A stretch of 5,232 nt of DNA from Longimicrobiales bacterium (GCA_028280205.1 JANQME010000347.1:1-5232); one strand, 5' to 3'. Numbered from the stretch's first letter, positions 1 through 5,232 are shown. The notes: generated from the sequence alone by a model not told the origin. Numbers and translations are program-made.

Positions 1-961
1 ACTCCGGCACCTGCTCGTACGGCACGTCCTGGACCGAGTCGATGAGGTTCGTGCGCGCGAAGACGGCCACGGCGGGCGCCGTCGTGTAGAGGAAGGAGAT
101 GAAGAGGAGCGCCCACCCCGCGGAGATCCGCGCGTCGCGCACGCGCGGGACGGTATAGAAGCGGATGATCACGTGCGGGAGCCCGGCCGTCCCGATCATC
201 AGCGCCGCGGTGATGAAGAAGACGTCGAGCGTCGACTTCGTGCCTTCCGTGTAGGGCGCGAAGCCCAGCTCCCGGTGCAGCCCGTCCAACCGCTCCAGGA
301 GCGCTGTGCCGCTGGACTGCTCCACCCCGCCGAGGCCGAGCTGGGGAACGGGGTTCCCCGTGATCAGGATCGAGAGGAAGATCGCCGGCACGAGGTAGGC
401 GAACATCAGGACGCAGTACTGCGCGACCTGCGTGTACGTGATCCCCTTCATGCCGCCGAGCACGGCGTAGAAGAAGACGATCGCCATGCCGATCATCACG
501 CCGACGTTGACATCGACCTCGAGGAAGCGGCCGAAGACGATGCCGACGCCGCGCATCTGGCCCGCCACGTACGTGAATGAGATGAAGATCGCGCAGACGA
601 CCGCCACGATCCGGGCGAGCTGCGAGTAGTAGCGGTCGCCCACGAAGTCGGGGACAGTGAAGGCGCCGTACTTGCGCAGATAAGGCGCAAGGAGAAGCGC
701 GAGCAGGACGTACCCGCCCGTCCAGCCCATGAGGTAGACCGAGCCGTCGTAGCCCATGAACGAGATCAGCCCGGCCATCGAGATGAACGACGCCGCGCTC
801 ATCCAGTCGGCCGCCGTCGCCATCCCGTTGGCGAGCGGCGACACACCCGTGCCGGCCACGTAGAAGTCCTTCGTGGACGACGCCCGCGACCAGATCGCGA
901 TCGCGATGTAGAGCGCGAACGACGCTGCGACGAGCGTGAAGGTCCACGCCTGGACGTTCAC
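1..961 (-). CDS. Sodium:solute symporter large subunit, VC_2705/ActP-like (C-terminal part cut off)
   Basis: This is an inner-membrane SSS-family cation symporter, of the group that takes up acetate or similar small organic acids with Na+. The N-terminal 320 residues are visible; the family is normally about 550-590 residues, so the rest lies beyond the left edge. Seen: a first hydrophobic segment (about 6-24), then the strongly family-typical stretch DFYVAG (32-37) and NGMATAADWMSAASFISMAG (45-64), further membrane segments (about 76-93, 117-133, 152-168), GGMKGITYTQVAQY (169-182), and VIIRFYTVPRVRDAR (264-278). The start is GTG at 961-959. It overlaps the stop of the DUF4212 gene as GTGA, a G-rich stretch precedes it on the minus strand, and family members begin at this point (QAWTF...). 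The next ATG (residue 47) would delete the first helix. The overlap with the small-subunit gene implies translational coupling. The family assignment is firm; the substrate is inferred. Confidence 0.95.
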   Translation of the reverse strand, partial: MNVQAWTFTLVAASFALYIAIAIWSRASSTKDFYVAGTGVSPLANGMATAADWMSAASFISMAGLISFMGYDGSVYLMGWTGGYVLLALLLAPYLRKYGAFTVPDFVGDRYYSQLARIVAVVCAIFISFTYVAGQMRGVGIVFGRFLEVDVNVGVMIGMAIVFFYAVLGGMKGITYTQVAQYCVLMFAYLVPAIFLSILITGNPVPQLGLGGVEQSSGTALLERLDGLHRELGFAPYTEGTKSTLDVFFITAALMIGTAGLPHVIIRFYTVPRVRDARISAGWALLFISFLYTTAPAVAVFARTNLIDSVQDVPYEQVPE

Positions 962-1287
962 GCCTCACCCCGCTCGTCGACCTCGAACTCCCGGTCGAGC
1001 CGGTTCATGAGGCGGACGTAGACGAAGATCAGGACCACGAAGACGTAGATCGATCCCTGTTGTGCGAACCAGAAGCCAACCGGGTAGCTCGTGCCGGGGA
1101 TCCGGAATCGGTTGAGCGCGTCGGCCAGGACGATCCCGAAGCCGTACGAGACAGCGAACCAGACGGTGATCAGGACGACAAGATACCGGACGTTCCGGCG
1201 CCAGTATTCGGCGTGGCGGGCGACGGTGGCGGGGTCGGTGACGGAGGGGCGCTCCGCTCCGCGACGCGGCGGGGTCGGGTCGGCCAT
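958..1287 (-). CDS. DUF4212 sodium:solute symporter small subunit
   Basis: A 109-residue inner-membrane protein, the partner subunit that in many bacteria precedes a VC_2705-type large symporter subunit. Seen: a charged, Pro-rich N-terminus (1-26), the family hallmark YWRRNVRYL (28-36), a first membrane helix (about 34-54), the loop LNRFRIPG (58-65), then GFWFAQQGSIYVFVVLIFVY (71-90) as the second helix, and the cytoplasmic end MNRLDREF (94-101). The ATG at 1287-1285 is the only sensible start close to the hallmark. The frame stays open much further upstream, but that extension is low-complexity Arg/Pro-rich sequence antisense to another gene. No clear Shine-Dalgarno stands ahead of this ATG, so the exact start is slightly uncertain. 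The stop overlaps the large-subunit GTG by four bases, giving a two-gene operon. The N-terminal tail of about 26 residues is somewhat longer than in the typical members I remember. Confidence 0.93.
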   Translation of the reverse strand: MADPTPPRRGAERPSVTDPATVARHAEYWRRNVRYLVVLITVWFAVSYGFGIVLADALNRFRIPGTSYPVGFWFAQQGSIYVFVVLIFVYVRLMNRLDREFEVDERGEA

Positions 1288-1491
1288 CGAGCGGCGGGGG
1301 TGAGGTGCCGTCCACGCGCCGACCGGCGCGCCGCGGACGCTGGGGACGGACGAGTATCGGAGGTCGGCGATCTTCGCGCGAGCGAGAGCCCGGGCAAGAG
1401 CAAGCATCGGCGCTCTGCCCTCGCCCTCGAGGCGCGGCCCAGCCACCTTGCTCGGTATGGAACGGAAAACCCGGCCGGGCAGGAGTCGCGC
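1288..1491. other. Divergent spacer between symporter operon and the 129-residue gene
   Basis: These 204 bases separate two divergent transcription units and must hold promoters for both. I found no convincing -35/-10 pair on either strand. A minus-strand GATACT near 1355-1360 has no matching -35 element at the right distance. Short self-complementary words (CCTCGAGG at 1425-1432, CCCGGCCGGG at 1470-1479) are expected by chance at this GC content. No gene is supported here. Confidence 0.5.
1481..1485 (+). promoter_or_regulatory. Ribosome binding site deciding the start at 1492
   Basis: AGGAG lies six bases before the ATG at 1492. The reading frame is open from as far back as 1060, so this Shine-Dalgarno sequence, together with the hydrophobic N-terminus that begins immediately after the ATG, is the reason for choosing the short start over the long antisense extension. 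Confidence 0.7.
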
Positions 1492-1881
1492 ATGAGCGCC
1501 AGGTATCTGCCCTTCGTGCTGATTCTGGCTGCCTACTTCGGGGTCGAGGCCCTCGCCATCTCCAGAGCCCGCCACCGAACGAAGGCCGACTACATCTACC
1601 CGCAACTGGTGGCAGCGGCGGTGGCGATCGAGCGCTGCGGAGAAGCGTCCCCCGACGAACGGGCCCGCTTCGACGCCGTCACGGCCAGAGAGCGCCGCCG
1701 CCTCGTGCGGGAGCTCGGGGCGGGCGAGCCACCGCCCGATTCGGCCGAGGTCGAGGGACGGATCGCCACGCTGCGGGGCGCTGCGGAGGCCGAGCTCGTC
1801 GCCGCGCTGGAGACCGAGGGATGTGACGGGCCGAGCGCCAGGCGCAGCCTGGGCCACTTCCGGATCTACAAGAGCAAGTAG
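1492..1881 (+). CDS. Hypothetical membrane-anchored or secreted protein, 129 aa
   Basis: I do not recognise this protein. Seen: a short N-terminus (MSARY), one hydrophobic segment (about residues 6-23, LPFVLILAAYFGVEALAI) that could be a signal anchor or an uncleaved signal peptide, then a charged, mostly helical-looking soluble part rich in Arg, Glu and Ala. It has two cysteines (49 and 111), spaced so that they could pair if the domain is periplasmic. The C-terminus is basic (FRIYKSK). The start is supported by AGGAG six bases upstream. Codon third positions are strongly G/C, like the neighbours. The gene stands 101 bases ahead of the outer-membrane barrel gene on the same strand, so both could act in the envelope, but the hairpins after its stop argue for partly separate transcription. 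A spurious ORF cannot be fully excluded, because the opposite strand is also open here, but no plausible protein is encoded on that strand. Confidence 0.65.
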   Translation: MSARYLPFVLILAAYFGVEALAISRARHRTKADYIYPQLVAAAVAIERCGEASPDERARFDAVTARERRRLVRELGAGEPPPDSAEVEGRIATLRGAAEAELVAALETEGCDGPSARRSLGHFRIYKSK

Positions 1882-1904
1882 GGCGGGATCCTCCTCACCC
1901 GCCC
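1881..1904 (+). terminator. Possible hairpin terminator or attenuator after the 129-residue gene
   Basis: A perfect 7-bp stem, GGGCGGG (1881-1887) with CCCGCCC (1898-1904), around a 10-base loop begins at the last base of the stop codon. No T-run follows, so an intrinsic terminator in the classic sense is not shown; it may instead stabilise the 3' end or lower readthrough into the barrel gene. A second, weaker stem (CGCGAC 1905-1910 with GTCGCG 1920-1925) follows directly. Confidence 0.4.
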
Positions 1905-1971
1905 CGCGACGCCGACTTCGTCGCGAGCTCGCATCGAGGCCAGATCGACCCCGCCAGACACGCTCATGCAC

Positions 1972-1976
1972 AGGAG
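1972..1976 (+). promoter_or_regulatory. Ribosome binding site of the outer-membrane barrel gene
   Basis: AGGAG six bases before the ATG at 1983 fixes that start. It agrees with the signal peptide beginning at this methionine. Confidence 0.75.
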
Positions 1977-1982
1977 TAGGGA

Positions 1983-3200
1983 ATGCGGTCCTTCGCGCTC
2001 ATCACCGCCATCTTCGTCGTGGCCACGCTTCCCGTGGAAGCGCAGGAGTACGCCCTGGAGGGTAGCCTCTGGACTCGCTTCGAGAGCCGGGACATCGACG
2101 CCGGCGCGCAGACAAGCTTCACCTGGCTCCAGACCCGAATCGGGGCGGAGACGACGTTCGGCCCGCTCGTGCGGGTGTTCGCTCAGGTCCAGGACGCGCG
2201 CCGGCTGGGCGAAGAGACGAGCACGCTCGACGGGACCGCGGAGCAGCTCGATCTCCACCAGGGTTACCTCGAGCTGGGGACCTTCGGGGAGTCGCCCGTC
2301 TGGCTGCGGGCCGGGCGTCAGGAGTACGAGGTCGCCTTCGGACGAATCGTCGGGATTCCCATCTGGTCTCCGGTGAGTCGGGTCTTCGACGGCGTCCGCG
2401 CCGCGCTTCCCGTCGGAGAGCGCGTCCGCGTCGAGCTCTTCGGCTTCCAGATCGCGGAGGCGACCCAGACAGCGAACCCCTCCGACTCCTACCTCCTCGG
2501 AGGCTGGGGCTCCTTACCGCTCGGCGCGGGCTACGTTCTCCACATCTCCGGGGTGCACGACCGGGACAACGCGACGGCGGAAACCGCTCGAACGACGTTC
2601 TTCACGCAGCTCAACGGACGGACCGGCCCGCTCCGCTACCGCGTCGACGCCGGCTCGCAACTCGGCACGGTGGAGGGACTGGACGTCGTATCGGGCTCGC
2701 TCCTGGCGGTCTACGCTGCCGTACCTTGGGACGGGGAGCGCGGGACGATCGGAGTCGGGATCGACCGATACGGCGGCGACGCGAGCCCGGGTCCGGGTGA
2801 GTCCGCAGGCTTCTCGGACCTCTTCGGTCGAAATCATCGCTTTCTCGGATTCGCCGACCTCTTCCGCGACCCGCGCGCCGACCTCGGAGGGCGGGGCCTG
2901 GTCGATCTGGATCTGCGCGCGACGTGGCGCCTGCGCCCCGACCTGCAGCTCCGCGCGGACTATCATCGCTTCACCCTCGTGGACGCCGACGGATACGACA
3001 GCTCGAAGATCGCGGACGAGATCGACCTGCAGATCTGGGGGGAGGTCCTCGATGGGCTCGATATCCGCGCGGGCGGGAGCTGGGTCGGAGCCGCGGACCC
3101 GCTGATCGACTTCGGACGCTCCACAGGGGATCAGCTCTTCGGATACCTGCAGTTGAGCGCCGGCTTCTGGGGTGGCGGGCCGGGGCGGATGCCTCGGTAG
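1983..3200 (+). CDS. Alginate-export/AlgE-like outer-membrane beta-barrel porin
   Basis: A 405-residue outer-membrane protein, probably a substrate-selective porin of the alginate export family (AlgE-like fold). Seen: a signal peptide, residues 1-20 (MRSF, hydrophobic core, then VEA before Q21 as the likely Sec cleavage site). Next come alternating hydrophobic/polar strands typical of a monomeric barrel: LWTRFESR (29-36), FTWLQTRIGAETTF (46-59), then the family-typical run RVFAQVQDARRLG (63-75), LDLHQGYLEL (88-97) and WLRAGRQEYEVAFGRIVG (106-123), where the Arg/Gln/Glu-rich strand is conserved. Later strands include LRATWRLRPDLQLRADYHRF (near 311-330) and, at the end, GYLQLSAGFW. The family usually ends on an aromatic last strand; here nine more residues (GGGPGRMPR) follow. 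No alginate synthesis genes are in view, so the name describes the fold, not a proven substrate. A different export or uptake substrate is just as likely. It is followed by a strong hairpin. Confidence 0.85.
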   Translation: MRSFALITAIFVVATLPVEAQEYALEGSLWTRFESRDIDAGAQTSFTWLQTRIGAETTFGPLVRVFAQVQDARRLGEETSTLDGTAEQLDLHQGYLELGTFGESPVWLRAGRQEYEVAFGRIVGIPIWSPVSRVFDGVRAALPVGERVRVELFGFQIAEATQTANPSDSYLLGGWGSLPLGAGYVLHISGVHDRDNATAETARTTFFTQLNGRTGPLRYRVDAGSQLGTVEGLDVVSGSLLAVYAAVPWDGERGTIGVGIDRYGGDASPGPGESAGFSDLFGRNHRFLGFADLFRDPRADLGGRGLVDLDLRATWRLRPDLQLRADYHRFTLVDADGYDSSKIADEIDLQIWGEVLDGLDIRAGGSWVGAADPLIDFGRSTGDQLFGYLQLSAGFWGGGPGRMPR

Positions 3201-3229
3201 GGGCAGGCGCTTCGATAGGGTCGGATGGG

Positions 3230-3262
3230 GGCGGCGGTGGCGTGAGGCGGTCCACCGCCGCC
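3230..3262. terminator. Bidirectional GC-rich hairpin between convergent genes
   Basis: A perfect 11-bp inverted repeat, GGCGGCGGTGG (3230-3240) and CCACCGCCGCC (3252-3262), with an 11-base loop. It sits 29 bases after the barrel gene stop and 6 bases after the stop of the convergent minus-strand gene, so it can serve both. There is no T-run on either side. Position and stem strength support a terminator or 3'-end barrier, but mode of action is inferred. Confidence 0.7.
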
Positions 3263-3268
3263 ACGTCC

Positions 3269-3628
3269 TCAGGCTGCCGGCGCCTTCAACCCGATCGGAC
3301 CGTCCCTGCCCAGCTCTTCCAGAGCCCGCCTCAAGGTGCGGCCCGCATTGCGCACCTTCCGATCCGCAGAGTTGGTCAGGGCCACCGCCATGATCCACTC
3401 GTCATCCTTATCGTCGACCGTGAAGTCCGCCGTGACGTAGCCGTCCTCGTTGAGAAGCTGGACACGAACGGAGGAGGCACGACCCTCCTGGGACACCGCG
3501 ATGGAGAAGTCCGTGAATCGGACGCGAAAGGCGTCGGATCGCGCGCCCGCCTCCCAGTTGATCTCCAGTCTCTTGCTCTTGTCGACCAATTGCGTGAAAA
3601 ACGGCTTGAGCTCTTGTGGTACAGGCAT
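3269..3628 (-). CDS. Uncharacterised small cytoplasmic protein, 119 aa
   Basis: I do not recognise a named family. The protein has no signal peptide or membrane segment. Seen: an N-terminal helix-like part (LKPFFTQLVDKSKRL, 7-21), then a central run of short beta-like strands alternating with charged turns (INWEAG 23-28, FRVRFTDFSIAVSQ 34-47, SVRVQLLNEDGYVTADFTVD 53-72), and a C-terminal helix rich in Arg, Ala and Leu (NAGRTLRRALEELG, 94-107). From memory, this order (Gly/Lys-Leu-x-Trp, a self-contained beta sheet with an N-x-x-G turn, then an Arg-rich helix ending in a Leu/Glu run) resembles a loose group of small conserved hypothetical proteins of unknown role. The ATG at 3628-3626 follows a GAGGGCGGA stretch at suitable distance. 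It reads divergently from the DinB gene and convergently with the barrel gene, so it is probably a single-gene unit. Codon use matches the neighbours. Confidence 0.8.
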   Translation of the reverse strand: MPVPQELKPFFTQLVDKSKRLEINWEAGARSDAFRVRFTDFSIAVSQEGRASSVRVQLLNEDGYVTADFTVDDKDDEWIMAVALTNSADRKVRNAGRTLRRALEELGRDGPIGLKAPAA

Positions 3629-3785
3629 CGTTTCCGCCCTCGTTCCCGAGTCGTAGTTGCGAGGACGGGGCCCGTGCCGTGGCGTAGTGAGCGCGTGCCG
3701 CCGTCCCGCTGGACTCCCCTACGAGAGTCGGTGGTGGGTCGGATGAGCACGGTCGCGGGCCGATGGCGCCGGACGAGTCCGATCG

Positions 3786-3805
3786 CTAGCCTCTCGAGAG
3801 CCTAG
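3786..3805. promoter_or_regulatory. 20-base dyad, candidate operator of the DinB-family gene
   Basis: CTAGCCTCTC followed by GAGAGCCTAG forms an inverted repeat with nine of ten pairs matching and no spacer; the core CTCTCGAGAG (3791-3800) is a perfect 10-base palindrome. It ends five bases before the GAGG ribosome binding site (3811-3814) of the DinB-family gene. The position and symmetry suit a repressor site or an early-transcript structure. No regulator gene is adjacent in the window, so the function is inferred. Confidence 0.4.
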
Positions 3806-3819
3806 ACACCGAGGTCTCC

Positions 3820-4329
3820 ATGTCCCTGTCCGCACACCTCACGGCGCAGCTCGACGCCGAGCACGACGCCTCCCGTCGCGTCATCGAGCGCGTCACGGAC
3901 TCGATGCTGACGTGGAAGCCCCACGAGAAGTCGTGGAACTCACTCGAGCTGGCCACGCACATCGCCAACCTCGTCAGCTGGGGCGCGATGATCCTCACGA
4001 CCGACGAGCTCGACTTCGCCTCGGAAGCAGCTCAGAACTGGAAGCCGCCGACCGTGGAGGACGTGGGGGGCGCCCTGGAGGTCCTCGATCAGAACGTCGC
4101 TCAGGTGAAGGGGATCCTCGGGCCGATGTCCGACTCGGATCTCGAGACGACGTGGACGATGCGAGCGGCCGATCAGATCTACAGCGCGGATTCGCGGCAC
4201 TTCGCCTTCTCCAGGTGGGTCCTGTCGCACCAGTCGCACCACCGAGGCGAGCTGGTGGTCTACCTCCGACTCAACGACGTGCCGGTACCGGGGATCTTCG
4301 GGCCCACCGCGGACGAGCAGGAGATGTAG
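3820..4329 (+). CDS. DinB-family putative metal-dependent enzyme, 169 aa
   Basis: A cytoplasmic four-helix-bundle protein of the DinB/YfiT superfamily; members bind a divalent metal with three histidines, and some are thiol-dependent transferases (bacillithiol or mycothiol type). Seen: helix 1 with LDAEHDASRRVIERV (11-25), the motif WKPHEKSWNSLELATHIANL (32-51) giving the first ligand H47, and the late helix LSHQSHHRGELVVYLRLN (135-152) supplying H137 and H141 in the usual HxxxH arrangement. It ends with the very typical tail VPVPGIFGPTADE (154-166). Length 169 is normal for the family and all three ligands are present. The ATG at 3820 has GAGG five bases upstream. The name DinB comes from a Bacillus damage-inducible gene and does not imply DNA polymerase IV. 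The substrate is unknown. The last 70 bases overlap, antisense, the ORF of the convergent hydrolase. Confidence 0.92.
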   Translation: MSLSAHLTAQLDAEHDASRRVIERVTDSMLTWKPHEKSWNSLELATHIANLVSWGAMILTTDELDFASEAAQNWKPPTVEDVGGALEVLDQNVAQVKGILGPMSDSDLETTWTMRAADQIYSADSRHFAFSRWVLSHQSHHRGELVVYLRLNDVPVPGIFGPTADEQEM

Positions 4330-5232
4330 GGACGGTCGGAGCGATGAGGTGTCCGACCCTTTCGCCGCCTCGCGGCGACAGGTGAAGAAACGATCGGGTG
4401 CACCTCCGCGGATTCCCATGGCAGGTCCGGCCACCAGCGTTCGAGCGGAGGCGGACGGTCGGGGTCGACCGAGGCGCCCGGCCTGGGAAGCGCGAGCGGC
4501 ACCCCCGCGACCTCAGCCGCGATGCGGACGCGCTCGGCCGGCTCGGTCCAGCCATGCATGGCCAGGTCGAAGGTGCCCCAGTGCACGGGGACCATGAGGC
4601 CCCCTCTTGCCGCGGCGACGGCGTCGACGGCCTGCTCGGGCCCGAGGTGCACGTCGGGCCAGAGTCGGTTGTACGCTCCGATCTCGACGAGGGTGAGGTC
4701 GAAGGGGCCGAGCGTACGACCGATCTCCTCGAAGCCGCCGAACATCGCCGTGTCCCCGGCATAGTAGACGCCGCGCTTCGCCCCGACGATCGCGAAGCCG
4801 CACCAGCGGGTTCGATTCCGGTCTCGGCCGACGATCGAGCGTCCACTGAAGTGGCGCGCCGGAGTGGCGGTCACCGTGACCCCGCGCAGTTCGACCCGGT
4901 CCCACCAGCCGACCTCGGTGATCCGTTCCGCGGGGACGCGCCAACGGCGCAAACGGGCGGCGACACCCGTGGGCACGACGAACCGATGGCCCCTCGATCC
5001 GAGGGTGCGCACGGTCGCGGCGTCCAGGTGGTCGTAGTGGTCGTGCGAGACGAGCACCGCGTCGAGCTCGGGAAGCTCGTCGAGGGGCAGAGGAGGGGCG
5101 TGGAATCGTTTCGGACCCACGAGCTGTGACGGCGACGCGCGCTCGGACCAGACGGGGTCGATGAGAATGCGAACGCCCTCGATCTCCACCAGCGCAGTGG
5201 CGTGTCCAAGCCATGTGGCTCGAACGCCGTCG
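4260..5232 (-). CDS. Metallo-beta-lactamase-fold hydrolase, NAPE-PLD/UlaG-like (N-terminus cut off)
   Basis: A probably cytoplasmic zinc-dependent hydrolase of the Lactamase_B_2 group that includes NAPE-phospholipase D and UlaG. The frame is open to the right edge, and the upstream codons read TWLGHATALVEIEGV, the family's first strand, so the true start lies outside and the GTG at 5189 is internal. Numbering from that GTG: HDHYDH (49-54) gives H49, H51, D53 and H54. ARHFSGR gives H113, YYAGDTAMF gives D146, and VHWGTFDLAMHGWTEP (202-217) gives H203. The spacing follows human NAPE-PLD (H185, H187, D189, H190, H253, D284, H343), so the full two-metal site is intact. Family similarity ends near ERWW (250-253, about position 4434). 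The remaining 56 residues are Arg/Ser/Pro-rich, and the last 22 or so are antisense to DinB codons, suggesting loss of an earlier stop. The substrate (a phosphodiester, lactone or similar) is unknown. Confidence 0.92.
   Translation of the reverse strand, partial: DGVRATWLGHATALVEIEGVRILIDPVWSERASPSQLVGPKRFHAPPLPLDELPELDAVLVSHDHYDHLDAATVRTLGSRGHRFVVPTGVAARLRRWRVPAERITEVGWWDRVELRGVTVTATPARHFSGRSIVGRDRNRTRWCGFAIVGAKRGVYYAGDTAMFGGFEEIGRTLGPFDLTLVEIGAYNRLWPDVHLGPEQAVDAVAAARGGLMVPVHWGTFDLAMHGWTEPAERVRIAAEVAGVPLALPRPGASVDPDRPPPLERWWPDLPWESAEVHPIVSSPVAARRRKGRTPHRSDRPYISCSSAVGPKIPGTGTSLSRR
4334..4358 (+). terminator. Hairpin just after the DinB-family gene
   Basis: A perfect 7-bp stem, GGTCGGA (4334-4340) with TCCGACC (4352-4358), around an 11-base loop, starts four bases after the DinB stop and is followed by CTTT. 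It is immediately trailed by a second stem, TCGCCGC (4362-4368) with GCGGCGA (4372-4378), on a 3-base loop. The pair looks like a weak intrinsic terminator for DinB and lies inside the extended 3' end of the opposite hydrolase ORF. Confidence 0.45.
4362..4378. terminator. Second tandem hairpin in the DinB/hydrolase junction
   Basis: A compact 7-bp stem with a CTC loop, three bases after the first hairpin. Being symmetric, it would also form in the hydrolase transcript from the other strand. No T-run follows in either direction, so termination strength is uncertain. Confidence 0.35.

Noticed and set aside
173..580. Plus-strand open frame of 135 codons rich in Asp, Glu, His and Arg
   Set aside because: It is the antisense shadow of the symporter, whose own frame is open across the whole stretch with clear family motifs.
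1355..1360. Minus-strand GATACT as a -10 promoter element for the symporter operon
   Set aside because: No acceptable -35 element lies about 17 bases upstream, and one six-base match is not evidence.
1470..1479. Palindrome CCCGGCCGGG next to the ribosome binding site at 1481
   Set aside because: A ten-base all-G/C palindrome is expected by chance in DNA of this composition and has no second copy nearby.
1060..1491. Plus-strand open frame extending the 129-residue gene upstream to 1060
   Set aside because: It runs antisense through the firmly identified DUF4212 gene, has Arg/Gly/Asp-rich composition without family features, and a good ribosome binding site and hydrophobic N-terminus mark the start at 1492.
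1288..1971. Minus-strand extension of the DUF4212 frame up to 1971
   Set aside because: The added residues are low-complexity Arg/Pro/Gly sequence antisense to the 129-residue gene; DUF4212 proteins are about 80-110 residues and the ATG at 1287 gives that size.
2514..3398. Long minus-strand open frame of 294 codons under the porin gene
   Set aside because: It opposes a gene with signal peptide and barrel strands, and also spans the hairpin and part of the next gene; its sequence has no recognisable domain. Long antisense frames are common at this GC content.
2924..3805. Plus-strand open frame of 293 codons overlapping the porin end and the 119-residue gene
   Set aside because: It crosses a shared terminator and is antisense to a coherent minus-strand gene; it has no ribosome binding site and no domain features.
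4398..5129. Plus-strand open frame of 243 codons opposite the hydrolase
   Set aside because: The minus strand holds every metal ligand of the hydrolase family; the plus frame is an Asp/Gly/Arg-rich shadow.
1..5232. Mobile element, CRISPR array, phage gene, toxin-antitoxin pair, defence system, tRNA or rRNA
   Set aside because: I looked for terminal repeats, direct-repeat arrays, transposase or integrase motifs and tRNA-like folds on both strands and saw none; the genes have uniform codon use and ordinary family memberships.

Overview
The window is high-GC DNA (roughly two thirds G+C by eye) with tightly packed, strongly GC-biased codons. It carries a signal-peptide-bearing outer-membrane barrel protein, so the source is a Gram-negative (diderm) bacterium. 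The gene mix (two-subunit sodium/acetate-type symporter, AlgE-like porin, DinB-fold enzyme, NAPE-PLD-like hydrolase) would fit high-GC phyla such as Myxococcota, Gemmatimonadota or Acidobacteriota. The sequence alone does not decide between them, and there is no rRNA or tRNA to help.

Layout. Positions 1-1287 (minus strand) hold a two-gene operon for a VC_2705-type sodium:solute symporter: a 109-residue DUF4212 small subunit (958-1287), followed with a 4-base GTGA overlap by the large ActP-like subunit (1-961), which runs off the left edge. After a 204-base divergent spacer come two plus-strand genes: an unrecognised 129-residue membrane-anchored or secreted protein (1492-1881) and a 405-residue alginate-export/AlgE-like outer-membrane barrel (1983-3200). 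A perfect 11-bp GC-rich hairpin (3230-3262) separates the barrel gene from a convergent 119-residue uncharacterised cytoplasmic protein (3269-3628, minus). A 191-base divergent spacer follows, ending in a 20-base dyad just ahead of a DinB-family gene (3820-4329, plus). The right end (4260-5232, minus) is a metallo-beta-lactamase-fold hydrolase of the NAPE-PLD/UlaG-like group. Its start lies beyond the right edge and its last codons run antisense into the end of the DinB gene.

How they work together. Only the two symporter genes clearly form a functional unit (small-organic-acid uptake, probably acetate-like). The 129-residue gene and the barrel gene are co-directional with a 101-base gap and may or may not be co-transcribed. 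The remaining genes look like independent, ordinary chromosomal housekeeping or accessory genes. I see no mobile elements, CRISPR, RNA genes, phage genes or defence system, and nothing that amounts to a new biological system. The most unusual structures are the antisense tail overlap of the hydrolase with DinB and the near-perfect operator-like dyad ahead of DinB.
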